64,000 nt of DNA from Oscillospiraceae bacterium (GCA_910574995.1 CAJTCS010000007.1:1-64000), one strand, 5' to 3'. Positions 8,679 to 17,382 are shown, numbered from the stretch's first letter. The notes: generated by a model from the sequence alone, not told the origin. Numbers and translations are program-made.

Positions 8679-8705
8679 TTAGCACTCTCGTATTGACAGT
8701 GCTAA
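8679..8705 (+). promoter_or_regulatory. CIRCE operator (HrcA site)
   Basis: TTAGCACTC, nine bases, then CAGTGCTAA: eight of nine bases of the second arm match the CIRCE consensus GAGTGCTAA. It overlaps the -35 box of the Hsp20 promoter, the expected place for HrcA repression released by heat. Confidence 0.88.
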
Positions 8706-8721
8706 TCCAGACGGCTATACT
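8693..8721 (+). promoter_or_regulatory. SigA promoter of hsp20
   Basis: A perfect TTGACA (8693-8698), 17-bp spacer and TATACT (8716-8721). The -35 lies inside the CIRCE element. Confidence 0.88.
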
Positions 8722-8782
8722 ATGAGCATAACCACAAACCAAGCGCGGTGCAAAAACCGCAAGTCTGAAAGGAGTAATTTTT

Positions 8783-9202
8783 ATGTTGACCCCGTATCTG
8801 ATGGCAAAGAATATGTTCGATGAGCTGGCCGAGTCCGCTTTCACCGCAAATACCCTGCGCGGCATGATGAACACAGACATCAAGGAGAGCGACGAGGGTT
8901 ACGAGCTGGACATCGACCTGCCCGGCGTCCACAAGGAAAACCTCGCCGCCGAACTGAAGGACGGCTACCTCTGCATCAGCGCGACCGTGGAGCAGACGCA
9001 CAACGACAATGTTCAGAACGAGCGATATCTGCGCCGGGAACGTTTCATCGGCTCCTGCCGCCGCAGCTTCTATGTGGGGGATAAGGTCAAGCAGGAGGAC
9101 ATCCACGCCAAGTTTGAGGACGGCATCCTGCGTCTGTTTATCCCCAAAGTGAGCCAGGTGGTTCAGGTGGAGCAGAAGAACTTGATTGCCATTGAGGGCT
9201 AA
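8783..9202 (+). CDS. hsp20: Small heat-shock protein Hsp20
   Basis: This 139-residue ATP-independent holdase prevents aggregation of unfolding proteins in the cytoplasm. The alpha-crystallin domain covers about residues 32-125: DIKESDEGYELDIDLPGVHKENL, ERFIGSCRRSFYVGD and the FEDGILRLFIPK strand. The C-terminal IxI-type tail is short (LIAIEG). AAAGGAG lies nine bases before the ATG. A CIRCE operator and a consensus SigA promoter lie 60-100 bp upstream, so it should belong to the HrcA regulon. A terminator follows at once, so it is monocistronic. Confidence 0.95.
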   Translation: MLTPYLMAKNMFDELAESAFTANTLRGMMNTDIKESDEGYELDIDLPGVHKENLAAELKDGYLCISATVEQTHNDNVQNERYLRRERFIGSCRRSFYVGDKVKQEDIHAKFEDGILRLFIPKVSQVVQVEQKNLIAIEG

Positions 9203-9205
9203 AAG

Positions 9206-9243
9206 CATCCCTGGTCTCGCGCTTTGTAGCGGGGCCAGGGATG
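9206..9243 (+). terminator. Intrinsic terminator of hsp20
   Basis: Nine-base arms CATCCCTGG and CCAGGGATG followed by TTTTC. Confidence 0.8.
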
Positions 9244-9337
9244 TTTTCTGTGTATGAGGTTTAACGATAGCCCCAATAAAAGCACGATAACCAATAAATC
9301 CACGATAGCCCCCTCTCTAAAGCCCCAGAAATGCAAA

Positions 9338-9384
9338 AAGGCCCACCGCTGGTCTGGAAATTTATCCAGCCAGCGGTGGGCCTT
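9338..9384. terminator. Strong bidirectional hairpin
   Basis: Fifteen-base perfect arms (AAGGCCCACCGCTGG and its complement) are flanked by A and T runs on both sides. The stretch 9245-9337 holds no gene, only three CGATAGCC/CGATAACC-like words. Confidence 0.75.
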
Positions 9385-9435
9385 TTCTCAAAAGTGTTAA
9401 TAAAGCGGCTATTTTCGGCGGTTTAGGACAAAATC

Positions 9436-9480
9436 AAGGACGATTATCCCGATACCCATTGTATCAGAATAACCGTCCTT
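9436..9480 (-). terminator. Probable original terminator of tRNA-fMet
   Basis: An imperfect 19-base stem (AAGGACG...CGTCCTT) lies just past the CCA end of the partial tRNA copy at 9484, on the leftward path of transcription. It is probably the native downstream terminator, now separated from the tRNA gene by the island. Confidence 0.55.
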
Positions 9481-9483
9481 AGA

Positions 9484-9529
<46 letters not shown>

Positions 9530-9697
9530 TGTGGTGAGCCAGTTTTTCCAGCAGTTTTCAGGCATTTTTACTCCATTTTCCCGCAAAAACCCGAAGGTCT
9601 GCCCCTATCCGTTCCACTGAGTTTTTTCGGTTCTGGGTCAGAAAATGGGTCAAACACAGCGTGTGGAGGGGTAGGAGTGGGGGAGACTACATCAAAA

Positions 9698-9720
9698 TTT
9701 GCGCCGCTAAACAAAGAAAA
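9698..9720 (+). repeat. Cargo-flanking repeat, left copy
   Basis: TTTGCGCCGCTAAACAAAGA plus AAA, identical over 23 bases to 22822-22844. The stretch 9530-9826 otherwise has no supported gene; in the leftward frame 9721-9826 reads like the end of a decayed coding sequence. Confidence 0.85.
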
Positions 9721-9826
9721 GCTCCATCCGGTCCTGAGATTCGATTACGGTAGCCTGCTCATTGAGTTTTCAGATCACTTCCAGGCAGACCTCGTCCTGC
9801 TCCAATTTTCCAAAAAATGCCTCCTG

Positions 9827-11107
9827 TCATTTGCACCGCTCAGTCATAATAGACAATATCGTCTGGTCCGTCTGCCGCATTCCCTGCTGAGCTAAAAGGC
9901 CCACATTCGCGATCGTATCATCCACGCCTTTGGTCACGATGCCGTCGCCGCTTTTGAATTCCTGGTGGTTTTTATACATAGAGTAGCCCAATATCCCCGC
10001 GTCTACACTGGCGGCAATCTTGGCGGCGCAGGAGGGCTTTGCCCCATCGCAGATGGTTCCGCTGATGATAGCCACTGCGTTGACGATGGTGTGCGCTATG
10101 GCCTCGTAGCCGCCGTCCAGCAGATAGGCGATCCCGGCTCCTGCCCCGACCCCTGCGCTGACCGCGCCACAGTAGGCCGAAAGACGGCCTATGCCGCTTT
10201 TCTGGTGGATGGTCACCAGGTCGCTGACCAGCAGCGCCCGGTACAGCTTTTCCTGGTTTGCCCCCAGGAACCTTGCGTACCGGACCACCGGCACGGAGGC
10301 GGTTATCCCCTGGTTGCCGGAGCCGGAGAGTATCACCACCGGCAGCTCGCACCCGCTCATCCGGGCGTCGCTCCCTGCGGCGGCCCAGGCTTTCGCCTCG
10401 GTCTTGATGTCCCCGGGGTACTCCACCAGCAGAACGGAGCCAATATTGGCGCCCCAGTTATTTTTCAGCCCTTCCGCCGCGATAGCCGTGTTGCAGTCGA
10501 TCTGCCGCTGTAGTAGCGGTGCGATATCCCCAAGCTCCGCCGTGTTCGCAAACTCCAGAATATCCGCCACATTCAGCACGCTCTTGTCCGTCAGGCTGTC
10601 CTCGGCGGAATCTGTCACCGGCTTTTCCAACAGGACTTCGCCGTTCTTTTCTTCTCTGACGATATTGCTGTGGCTGTTGGCGATATGTACACAGGCGGAA
10701 TGCTCCCCAGCCCAGCCGGTGAGCCGGATGTCCAGAATCCGGGGGGTGTCGGCACAGACTATCTCAATGGGGGTATCCTGACAATAGGCCGCGATTGCCC
10801 CATGCCGGTCCGACGGAACGGTGGAGATGACCTGCAGGATTTTCTCAGCGTCCCCCGCCGCTATTCCCGCCGCAATAGCCGCGGAGATGCCCTTTAGCCC
10901 TCCGGTGTTGGGGACGACCACGCTTTTCACATTTTTGATGATATTGCCGGAGACCTCTGCCCGTATCCTTTCCGGCCAGACTCCCAGGATATCCCGGAGC
11001 CGGGCAGCGGCATAGGCTAGGGCGATGGGCTCCGTACAGCCTGTGGCGGGGACCAGTTCTTCCCTTAAAATGGACAGGTACGCCTTTGTGGTTTCGGTAG
11101 TCAACAT
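9827..11107 (-). CDS. CyuA/UPF0597-family L-cysteine desulfidase-like protein
   Basis: A 426-residue cytosolic protein of the family once called serine dehydratase-like alpha or UPF0597. Members of this family degrade L-cysteine to pyruvate, ammonia and sulfide with a [4Fe-4S] cluster. Seen here: VPATGCTEPIALAYAAA, NVKSVVVPNTGGLKG, the GSGNQGITASVPV loop, and cysteines in CGAVSAGVGAG, GTICDGAKPSC and TGC that match the conserved cluster ligands. It is the last gene of a leftward three-gene set with a 15-bp gap after the YitT gene. Activity on cysteine is inferred from the family; other thiol or amino-acid substrates are possible. Confidence 0.85.
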   Translation of the reverse strand: MLTTETTKAYLSILREELVPATGCTEPIALAYAAARLRDILGVWPERIRAEVSGNIIKNVKSVVVPNTGGLKGISAAIAAGIAAGDAEKILQVISTVPSDRHGAIAAYCQDTPIEIVCADTPRILDIRLTGWAGEHSACVHIANSHSNIVREEKNGEVLLEKPVTDSAEDSLTDKSVLNVADILEFANTAELGDIAPLLQRQIDCNTAIAAEGLKNNWGANIGSVLLVEYPGDIKTEAKAWAAAGSDARMSGCELPVVILSGSGNQGITASVPVVRYARFLGANQEKLYRALLVSDLVTIHQKSGIGRLSAYCGAVSAGVGAGAGIAYLLDGGYEAIAHTIVNAVAIISGTICDGAKPSCAAKIAASVDAGILGYSMYKNHQEFKSGDGIVTKGVDDTIANVGLLAQQGMRQTDQTILSIMTERCK

Positions 11108-11122
11108 AAATTTTACCTCCTT

Positions 11123-12022
11123 TTATCGGGCAGGGATTTCGGGCGGCTCCACATAGACCCGTTCGCTGGAAAAGCCCTGCCCCCGAACCTCCTTGATCTG
11201 TGTGATGGTCAGGAACGCGTTAGGGTCAACGGATTGTATCAGCGACTGTGCGGCATAGAGCTTCCTGGGCGGGATCACGCACAGCACACCGCGCTGAGGT
11301 GACCTTGTCCTGCCGGTTTCGATTTGAACCATAGTGATACCGGCCTGCAGCTTTGTCAGGCATTTCTGCCGTATCTCCTCGTACCGGCTGGAAATCACAA
11401 AGAGCTGTATCTGTGACTGCCCTAAAAGCATCACCTTGTCCAGCACAATCGTCTCTACCACCAGCAACACAACGCCGTACAGGATTTGCTCCGGGTCAGA
11501 GAACACAGTCTGCGCGCCCATGATGACAATATCCGTCAGGTAAACCGCCACGGAGACCGGGATATGTGTCCACTTATGCAGTACCAGATTGACCACATCC
11601 GTGCCGCCGGTGGAGGAGCCCACCCGCATCACCAGCCCCACGGCTATCCCCACCAGCCCGCCGCCCAGCAGGGCCGACAGCAACGGGTCGGCAGTCAGTC
11701 CTTCGATACCCGGCACCCTCTGGGCCGCGCCCAGGAAGATGGGGTAGAGCAAGGAGCTGGCCACCGTAGCCAAAACGAACCTCCATCCCAGCACCGCCCA
11801 GCCCAGCGCCAGGGCCAGCAGGTTCACGCATAAAACAATCAGGGCGGTGTCCAGCGGGATGAACCTTGCCAGAACCACCCCAACGCCCGTGGCCCCGCCC
11901 ATGATGACGCCGCTGGGCAGGATGAATGCCGCCACGGCGAACCCCAGCAGCATATTCCCGGCTATGATCGCAAAGCCAACCTCCGACGCTTTTTTCAAGC
12001 GCTTCCGATCAAGCCTTCTCAT
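11123..12022 (-). CDS. YitT/DUF2179 membrane protein
   Basis: A 299-residue inner-membrane protein. Five or so hydrophobic segments fill residues 14-190, including GNMLLGFAVAAFILPSGVIMGG and the family signature GSSTGGTDVVNLVL. A soluble DUF2179 domain follows (VISSRYEEIRQK, GVLCVIPPRKLY, TITQIKEVRGQGF). The function of YitT proteins is not settled; transport or membrane sensing has been proposed. The start lies one base after the stop of the M16C gene, so the two are translationally linked. Placed between a peptidase and a cysteine-degrading enzyme, a role in moving the peptide or amino acid is a guess only. Confidence 0.88.
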   Translation of the reverse strand: MRRLDRKRLKKASEVGFAIIAGNMLLGFAVAAFILPSGVIMGGATGVGVVLARFIPLDTALIVLCVNLLALALGWAVLGWRFVLATVASSLLYPIFLGAAQRVPGIEGLTADPLLSALLGGGLVGIAVGLVMRVGSSTGGTDVVNLVLHKWTHIPVSVAVYLTDIVIMGAQTVFSDPEQILYGVVLLVVETIVLDKVMLLGQSQIQLFVISSRYEEIRQKCLTKLQAGITMVQIETGRTRSPQRGVLCVIPPRKLYAAQSLIQSVDPNAFLTITQIKEVRGQGFSSERVYVEPPEIPAR

Positions 12023-12023
12023 A

Positions 12024-14915
12024 TCAGAGTACCACTATATTGTCCAGCCAACCGGCACAGGCGTCCACCTGCTGTCGGGAGCCGAGGACGCAGATGCTGC
12101 CCCGCGCTGTCAGGTCCTCCACGGGGCCGGCCAGAGCTTTCAGATCTTCCGGCACGGCGGCGAGCATCTCCCGGCGGACGCGGCACCGGTCCTCGTGGCT
12201 GATCTGCCGCCAGTAGAGAGCGTCTGCCATCCGGCCCTTCATGCGGGCTGTCAGAAGCGGGTCGGACTCCGCCGCCGCGCCGGTGATCATGCCGGTCAGG
12301 TCTATGTCAATGCCTCTCAGAAAGTCCGAGGAGGCACGGTAGCAGTCCAGCGTCCGGGCGGCGCTGGGGTCGCGGAAGGAGTAGAATCCAGCAAAGCCTG
12401 TGTCACGCAAAACCATTCCCGTGCCGTAGGCCCCGCCTTGGACCCGTACCGTGTTCCAAAGGTGGGCAAGGGAGACGGTACGTCCCATGACCTTCGCCGA
12501 GCCGCTTCCGGTTCCCTGGAAAACGCCGCCAAGAGCCGCGTATGATACGCCGGAGGGGATCACAAACCCCTCCCGACGGGGTTCCCAGGGCAGAACGGCC
12601 CCCGTGCAGGGCAGGGCAAAGCTGCCCTGCGGCAGGCTGGACGAAAGCAGTCGGGTGACAGTTTTGGCAGAAGCTTCATTCCCGGCAGTGACGCTGACCG
12701 TCATGCGTGCGCGGCAGAAAATGCGCTGGGCCAGAGATATAAGATCCTGCGCCAAAGCAGGAAAGCGGGCGGGGAAGTTCTGCTCCAGTTCCGTCAGCCA
12801 CCGCAGGAAGGTGATGCCTGACGCCTGCTCCTGCGCGGCACCCTCGGCGGTGGAGCAGGCCAGGACCCTGGACATGGCGGCGCTGTGTCCTGCCGTGACC
12901 ATCTGCTCCGCCATCGCCGCCCGCCGCTGGCGCAGGAAGGTGAGCGCCTGCTGGGAGTTCTCCCACTGCTGTCCAACTAAAAGCTCTGTCAGGAGGGACA
13001 GGGCTTTTTCCAGTTTCGCGTCCAGAATACTGCAGGAAACGCACAGGAACGTCCGGCAGCGGTCCGGAGCGTTTTTCTGCCCATACGCTTCTACTGTGAA
13101 CCAGATATTCCCGAACAGGGAGCGCATCTCCCGGCTCAGGTCTGCCAGACTGTACTTAGCCGTATCCAGACAGCCGAACAACTGGGCCATAAAGGATGCC
13201 TTAACCAGTTCCTCTGGGGACAAGTCATCCAGCGCGAAATAGAGATTGCAATAGGTGATACCGTTGGTGGGCAGCCGATGGCGGAGGAGCGTCACGCAAC
13301 CGGCGGATTCTTCCTCTATAGGCAGCTTTTCCGGCTCCGCCGGAATCTGGTCAAGGCGAAGCCTGGGGATGGACGCCAGCTGCTCCGGCGTGTCCGGCAT
13401 GTTCTGCCAGGCGGCGATAGCTTCCTGGAAGCGATGGACGCCGGCGGCTTCCTCGGTTCCCCAGCTGGATCGGATGGCACTGAGCCGAGCTGTCTCCTGG
13501 GCCCGGCGCTCCTGGCCTATGGTGTGGGAGGGCAGTGCAAGGATCCGGCAGTGATGGGGGTTCTCTAAAATGAGCTGCTTTAGAAGCTCCTCAAAATAGC
13601 CTGTCCCGCACTTGTCCCGCAAGCCGTCAAAGAGCGTACCGACGCTGAGATTTGCCGCAGGGTCGCCGCCGTAGAGCCAGCTCTCCATCACCTGGAAGCA
13701 GAGCATAAGCCCCTGGGGCATCTGCCCATAGTCCCGTTGCCGGGCCTCAAACTCCAGATTGTCCAGCGCCGCCAGGACCCGCCGGTGATCCAGCCCCTCC
13801 CGGGACAGCCGCTCCAGCTCATCCCGAAGGGCGGAGGACACCTCCTCGGACTTGTCCTCGGCAATGTCCCTGGCCTCCAGCAGGAGCCAGGGCTGCTGTA
13901 CGCCGTCGTGAAGCTCTAAGCGGACATCCTGAGCCAGGCCGCTTTCCAGAAGATGCCGCTTCAGGGGGGCCTGGTTGTCCCCACATAGTACATCCGATAA
14001 GGCTTGCAGCGCCATTAACGTCTCCCTGTTCCGGAAGGTGCAGACAGCGTACCCATCTGCCAGCCGGGCGCGTCCCTCCAAGGATTCCTGTGCGGACAGC
14101 TCATAGCGTATAGCGGACAGGCCCGCCTCAACGGGCTTTTGCAGAGGTATCCCTTCCGGCGCGGGACAGCGCTCGTATGCACAGAGGTATTCACTGTCCA
14201 AAATCTCAAGAACCTGCGCGATATCTACGTTGCCGTCCAGGAATATATAGGAATTTGATGGGTGGTAGAGACGGCTGTGGGCGGCAGCGAAGGCTTCGTA
14301 GGTCAGCTCCGGGATATGCGCTGGGTCACCCCCAAAAACATAGCGGTAGCAGGTATCCGGGAACAGGCGGCGGGCCGCCTCCCGCTCCAGAAGGGCGTCC
14401 GGCGAGGAGAAGGCCCCCTTCATCTCGTTATACACCACGCCCTTGACGGAGAGCGCGCTGTCTTCGCCCAGCTCGTAGTGCCAACCCTCCTGGCCGAAAA
14501 TCTCCGGCTTGGAGTGGAGCAGCGGGTGCAGTACCGCGTCCATGTAGACCCGCAGGAGATTGATAAAATCCTGGCCGTTCCGGCTGGATACAGGGTAGAC
14601 AGTTCTGTCAGGGAAGGTCATGGCGTTGAGGAAGGTGTTCATGGAGCTTTTCATCAGCTCCACAAAGGGCTCCTTCACCGGGAAGCGTTTTGAGCCGCAC
14701 AGGACTGAGTGCTCCAGGATATGGAACACGCCTGTGTCGTCCCAGGGCTGGGTCTGGAAGGCGATGGCGAAGGTCTTGTTTTCCTCCGCCCGCTCCAGCC
14801 ATACCAGCCGGGCGCCGGACTTTTGGTGCTCCATTTGCCAGAGGTCCGCCTCCAGCTCGTCAACACGTTGTTGATCTAGGACAATAAAACCTGAAAGGAT
14901 ACTGTTCTTTTCCAT
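12024..14915 (-). CDS. M16C-family zinc metallopeptidase (PreP/insulinase type)
   Basis: 963 residues, the usual size of single-chain M16C enzymes, which enclose and degrade unfolded peptides. The inverted zinc motif HxxEH is present (VFHILEHSVLCGSKRFP, near residue 68), with the following ELMKSSMNTFLNAMTFPDRTVYP block and the distal Glu in SVKGVVYNEMKGAFSSPD. The inactive second half carries PLAHLWNTVRVQGGAYGTG. No signal peptide is visible, so it acts in the cytoplasm. It is the first gene of the leftward operon behind a good SigA promoter. In this setting it may digest peptides imported or left unexported by the divergent ABC module. Confidence 0.93.
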   Translation of the reverse strand: MEKNSILSGFIVLDQQRVDELEADLWQMEHQKSGARLVWLERAEENKTFAIAFQTQPWDDTGVFHILEHSVLCGSKRFPVKEPFVELMKSSMNTFLNAMTFPDRTVYPVSSRNGQDFINLLRVYMDAVLHPLLHSKPEIFGQEGWHYELGEDSALSVKGVVYNEMKGAFSSPDALLEREAARRLFPDTCYRYVFGGDPAHIPELTYEAFAAAHSRLYHPSNSYIFLDGNVDIAQVLEILDSEYLCAYERCPAPEGIPLQKPVEAGLSAIRYELSAQESLEGRARLADGYAVCTFRNRETLMALQALSDVLCGDNQAPLKRHLLESGLAQDVRLELHDGVQQPWLLLEARDIAEDKSEEVSSALRDELERLSREGLDHRRVLAALDNLEFEARQRDYGQMPQGLMLCFQVMESWLYGGDPAANLSVGTLFDGLRDKCGTGYFEELLKQLILENPHHCRILALPSHTIGQERRAQETARLSAIRSSWGTEEAAGVHRFQEAIAAWQNMPDTPEQLASIPRLRLDQIPAEPEKLPIEEESAGCVTLLRHRLPTNGITYCNLYFALDDLSPEELVKASFMAQLFGCLDTAKYSLADLSREMRSLFGNIWFTVEAYGQKNAPDRCRTFLCVSCSILDAKLEKALSLLTELLVGQQWENSQQALTFLRQRRAAMAEQMVTAGHSAAMSRVLACSTAEGAAQEQASGITFLRWLTELEQNFPARFPALAQDLISLAQRIFCRARMTVSVTAGNEASAKTVTRLLSSSLPQGSFALPCTGAVLPWEPRREGFVIPSGVSYAALGGVFQGTGSGSAKVMGRTVSLAHLWNTVRVQGGAYGTGMVLRDTGFAGFYSFRDPSAARTLDCYRASSDFLRGIDIDLTGMITGAAAESDPLLTARMKGRMADALYWRQISHEDRCRVRREMLAAVPEDLKALAGPVEDLTARGSICVLGSRQQVDACAGWLDNIVVL

Positions 14916-14968
14916 GATAGCCTCCTTGTAGTGAGTTCCTTTTTGTTCGATCCGGCTTAGGTGCCAAT

Positions 14969-14997
14969 ATTATAGGAGCTTTTCCCCTCTGGCGCAA
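14969..14997 (-). promoter_or_regulatory. SigA promoter of the M16C-YitT-CyuA operon
   Basis: Reading leftward: TTGCGC (complement of 14992-14997), 17-bp spacer, perfect TATAAT (complement of 14969-14974). The rest of the 290-bp divergent gap to 15207 holds a weak rightward TTGATT near 15145 and a GGGAGGGG ribosome site, but no further gene. Confidence 0.75.
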
Positions 14998-15206
14998 GGT
15001 GCTATGCTTATTCTGTTCATTTTCCCGACCATTCTGTCCCATTCGTCAAAACTCCTTGCTTTTTCATACCGGCTTTGGACTGGGACAGAGCGTCCGCTAT
15101 CTGTACAGAATAGACCGTTTCCGGGGCGGAATGAGCAAGTAGTATTGATTTTTTCGGAAAAAATGATATGGTTGCATCATAGAAAAATCTGGGAGGGGTA
15201 TGTCAA

Positions 15207-16067
15207 ATGTACGACCTGCTTATTATCGGCAGCGGGCCCGCCGGTGTTTCCGCCGCGCTGAGCGCAAAGGCGCGGGGCTTGGATTTCCTGTGGTTCGGCT
15301 CCAGACAGTTGAGCCCTAAAATTGCGAAAGCTGAGCGCGTTATGAACTATCCGGGGCTTCCGGCGGTCACCGGGCCAGAGATGCGGGAAGCCTTTTTACA
15401 TCAAGTAGACAGCCTGGGCATTTCTGTTTTAGAGGAACGGGTCAATTCCATCTACGGCATGGGCGGCTATTATACCGCCGTGGTCAACGACAAGATGTAT
15501 GACGGCAGGACTGTCATCCTGGCCCCGGGGGTATCTAACAGCCGTGAGATACCCGGCGAGAGCCGGTTGCTGGGGAAGGGGGTCAGCTATTGCGCCACCT
15601 GTGACGGGGAGCTGTATCGGGGCAAACGTATAGCGGTGGTCTGCACGGACCCGTCCTTGGAGGAAGAAGTGGAGTTTCTGGCCGGGCTGGCTTCGGACGT
15701 GTTCCTGTGTACCAGCTATAAGGATTGCGGCGTCCAGCGGGACAATGTGCGGCATACGGTGGGCTATCCCGCGGAAATTTTGGGTGAGGACAGGGCCTCC
15801 GGCCTGATCTGCGGCGGAGAGACAGTAGCGGCGGACGGAGTCTTCTGTCTGCGTTCCTGCGTGGCCCCCTCGGCGCTGCTGCCGGGACTGGCGGCAGAGT
15901 GCGGGCACATCCAGGTGGACCGGGGACAGCGGACCAACCTGCCGGGCTGTTTTGCCGCCGGGGACTGCACGGGACGGCCCTATCAGTACGCAAAAGCGGT
16001 GGGCGAGGGCAACGTGGCCCTGCACAGCGTGGTGGAATACCTGAAAGAAATGGAGGCGTGTGAATGA
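15207..16067 (+). CDS. Thioredoxin reductase-like flavoprotein without NADPH motif (FFTR/DTR type)
   Basis: A 286-residue FAD protein that would reduce thioredoxin. GSGPAG at residues 8-13 binds FAD. The redox pair is CATC at 129-132, and GCFAAGDCTG plus YAKAVGEGNVAL closes the FAD site. In ordinary TrxB the second domain has GGGDSAxEE and HRR motifs for NADPH; here the first reads VVCTDPSLEEEVEFL and the second is missing. Clostridial ferredoxin-dependent flavin thioredoxin reductases have the same loss, so ferredoxin or another donor is likely. GGGAGGGG precedes the ATG. It overlaps the next gene by four bases and is followed by a thioredoxin, its probable partner. Confidence 0.85.
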   Translation: MYDLLIIGSGPAGVSAALSAKARGLDFLWFGSRQLSPKIAKAERVMNYPGLPAVTGPEMREAFLHQVDSLGISVLEERVNSIYGMGGYYTAVVNDKMYDGRTVILAPGVSNSREIPGESRLLGKGVSYCATCDGELYRGKRIAVVCTDPSLEEEVEFLAGLASDVFLCTSYKDCGVQRDNVRHTVGYPAEILGEDRASGLICGGETVAADGVFCLRSCVAPSALLPGLAAECGHIQVDRGQRTNLPGCFAAGDCTGRPYQYAKAVGEGNVALHSVVEYLKEMEACE

Positions 16068-16984
16068 AATCAAGAATATTGAAGGTAAAGGACTACCGGG
16101 AGGTGGACGTGGAGCCTCTGCTCAGGCCCTTTGTGCCGGATGAGACAGCGCTGGAGGCGGAGCTGAGGCGGCTGACTAACCCATATATCCGCTGGGAACC
16201 CGGCGAGGAGGTTTCTGCCGGGGACCAGGTGGTGTGCCGGTTGCTTTCGGACTGCCCCCGGTACAATAAGGAGAAAGTTCGCTTCGTGGCAGGGAGCGGG
16301 ATGTTTCAAAGGGAGCTGGAAAATCTCTCCATCGGCATGAGGGTGGGCGAGACCCGGGAGGCCGGCCTGCCGGAGGGGAAGGTGTCCCTTACGCTGGCGG
16401 GGGTGATGAACCGCGTGGCCCCGGAACCCAGTGATGAGATGGTGGAGAAGCTGGAGCTGGACGGCGTGCATACTGTGGCGGAATACCGGGCCTACCTGCT
16501 GGAGCAGCAGCGGGAGGCCGCCTTCGGACAAGACTCCTTTGAAGCGCTGAAGAAACTCACCCGGGAGGTGATAAGCGGCTCGGAGTTTATCCTATACAGG
16601 GAGGACTGGGCCGAAGCTATCAACCGGGAGCTGGACCGCTGCCGGACGCTGTGCCGCCAGGAGGGCATGGTCCTGGAGGAAATGACGCCGGAGCAGTTCC
16701 AGGGCCGCATCCCAGTGAAAAGCTACCATGAGCTGGTAGCCATGCTCCAATATGATGGTTGGGACAATCTCTGCCGCTATCTGCTGGGCCGCCGGTACGC
16801 CGAAACGGATAGTTTCCACTCCGGCGAGGCGGAGTACGAGGCGTTTATCGCGGACTATGCAAAAACCTGGCGCGTCTCAGAGGAAAGCGCCAAGGAGGCC
16901 AACCCGTTTGAGAACTTCATTTTTAACGAATACACCGGGCACGCCTATACAGTGCTGAAAAACTATATCAGAGAATTTTATTAA
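16064..16984 (+). CDS. Trigger-factor-like peptidyl-prolyl isomerase/chaperone
   Basis: A 306-residue protein with an FKBP-like domain at about residues 35-130 (AGDQVVCRL, FVAGSGMFQRELENLSIGMRVGETREAGLPEG). The linker PEPSDEMVEKLELDGVHTVAEYR matches trigger factor, and an all-helical C-terminal arm follows. The N-terminal ribosome-docking domain with its GFRxGxxP signature is absent, so it should not act at the ribosome exit. Its start overlaps the flavoprotein stop (ATGA) and thioredoxin follows 14 bp later, so the three are co-translated. A foldase for a dedicated cysteine-containing client is a reasonable inference; the client may be one of the exported proteins downstream. Confidence 0.78.
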   Translation: MKSRILKVKDYREVDVEPLLRPFVPDETALEAELRRLTNPYIRWEPGEEVSAGDQVVCRLLSDCPRYNKEKVRFVAGSGMFQRELENLSIGMRVGETREAGLPEGKVSLTLAGVMNRVAPEPSDEMVEKLELDGVHTVAEYRAYLLEQQREAAFGQDSFEALKKLTREVISGSEFILYREDWAEAINRELDRCRTLCRQEGMVLEEMTPEQFQGRIPVKSYHELVAMLQYDGWDNLCRYLLGRRYAETDSFHSGEAEYEAFIADYAKTWRVSEESAKEANPFENFIFNEYTGHAYTVLKNYIREFY

Positions 16985-16998
16985 GGGAGGAACCCATC

Positions 16999-17316
16999 AT
17001 GGCGATTCAAAACGCGGACAAGACCAATTTCAAAGAACTGATCAGAGAGGACTTTGTGATTGCTGACTTCTACGGCACAACCTGCGTCCCCTGCAAGCTG
17101 TTTTCCAAGATACTGGAGGACATTGAGGCGGAGATACCATTCCTGAACATCGTCAAGCTCAATACCACCGATAACCCGGAGCTGGCAGAGGAGTATGGGA
17201 TAACAGCCGTGCCCACCGTCCACTTCTACAAGGACGGACAGCTGGTGGCAAGCCATGTGGGTGTCATGCAGCCCCAGGCGGTGAAGGAGGTTATTGCCCA
17301 GCATATGTATGCGTAA
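16999..17316 (+). CDS. Thioredoxin with atypical CVPC active site
   Basis: A 105-residue single-domain thioredoxin fold, cytoplasmic with no leader. The active site is TTCVPCK (Cys29 and Cys32), where most thioredoxins have WCGPC, and the cis-Pro loop AVPT is intact. The missing Trp and the Val in the motif should shift its redox potential. AGGGAGG lies before the ATG. It ends the flavoprotein-chaperone-thioredoxin unit and is the natural electron acceptor of the reductase at 15207. Confidence 0.92.
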   Translation: MAIQNADKTNFKELIREDFVIADFYGTTCVPCKLFSKILEDIEAEIPFLNIVKLNTTDNPELAEEYGITAVPTVHFYKDGQLVASHVGVMQPQAVKEVIAQHMYA

Positions 17317-17382
17317 AACCGGACAGATTAAGCGGCTTTTCGGGCAAAATCGACATCTGCCCTTTTTTCGATAATCTCAATA

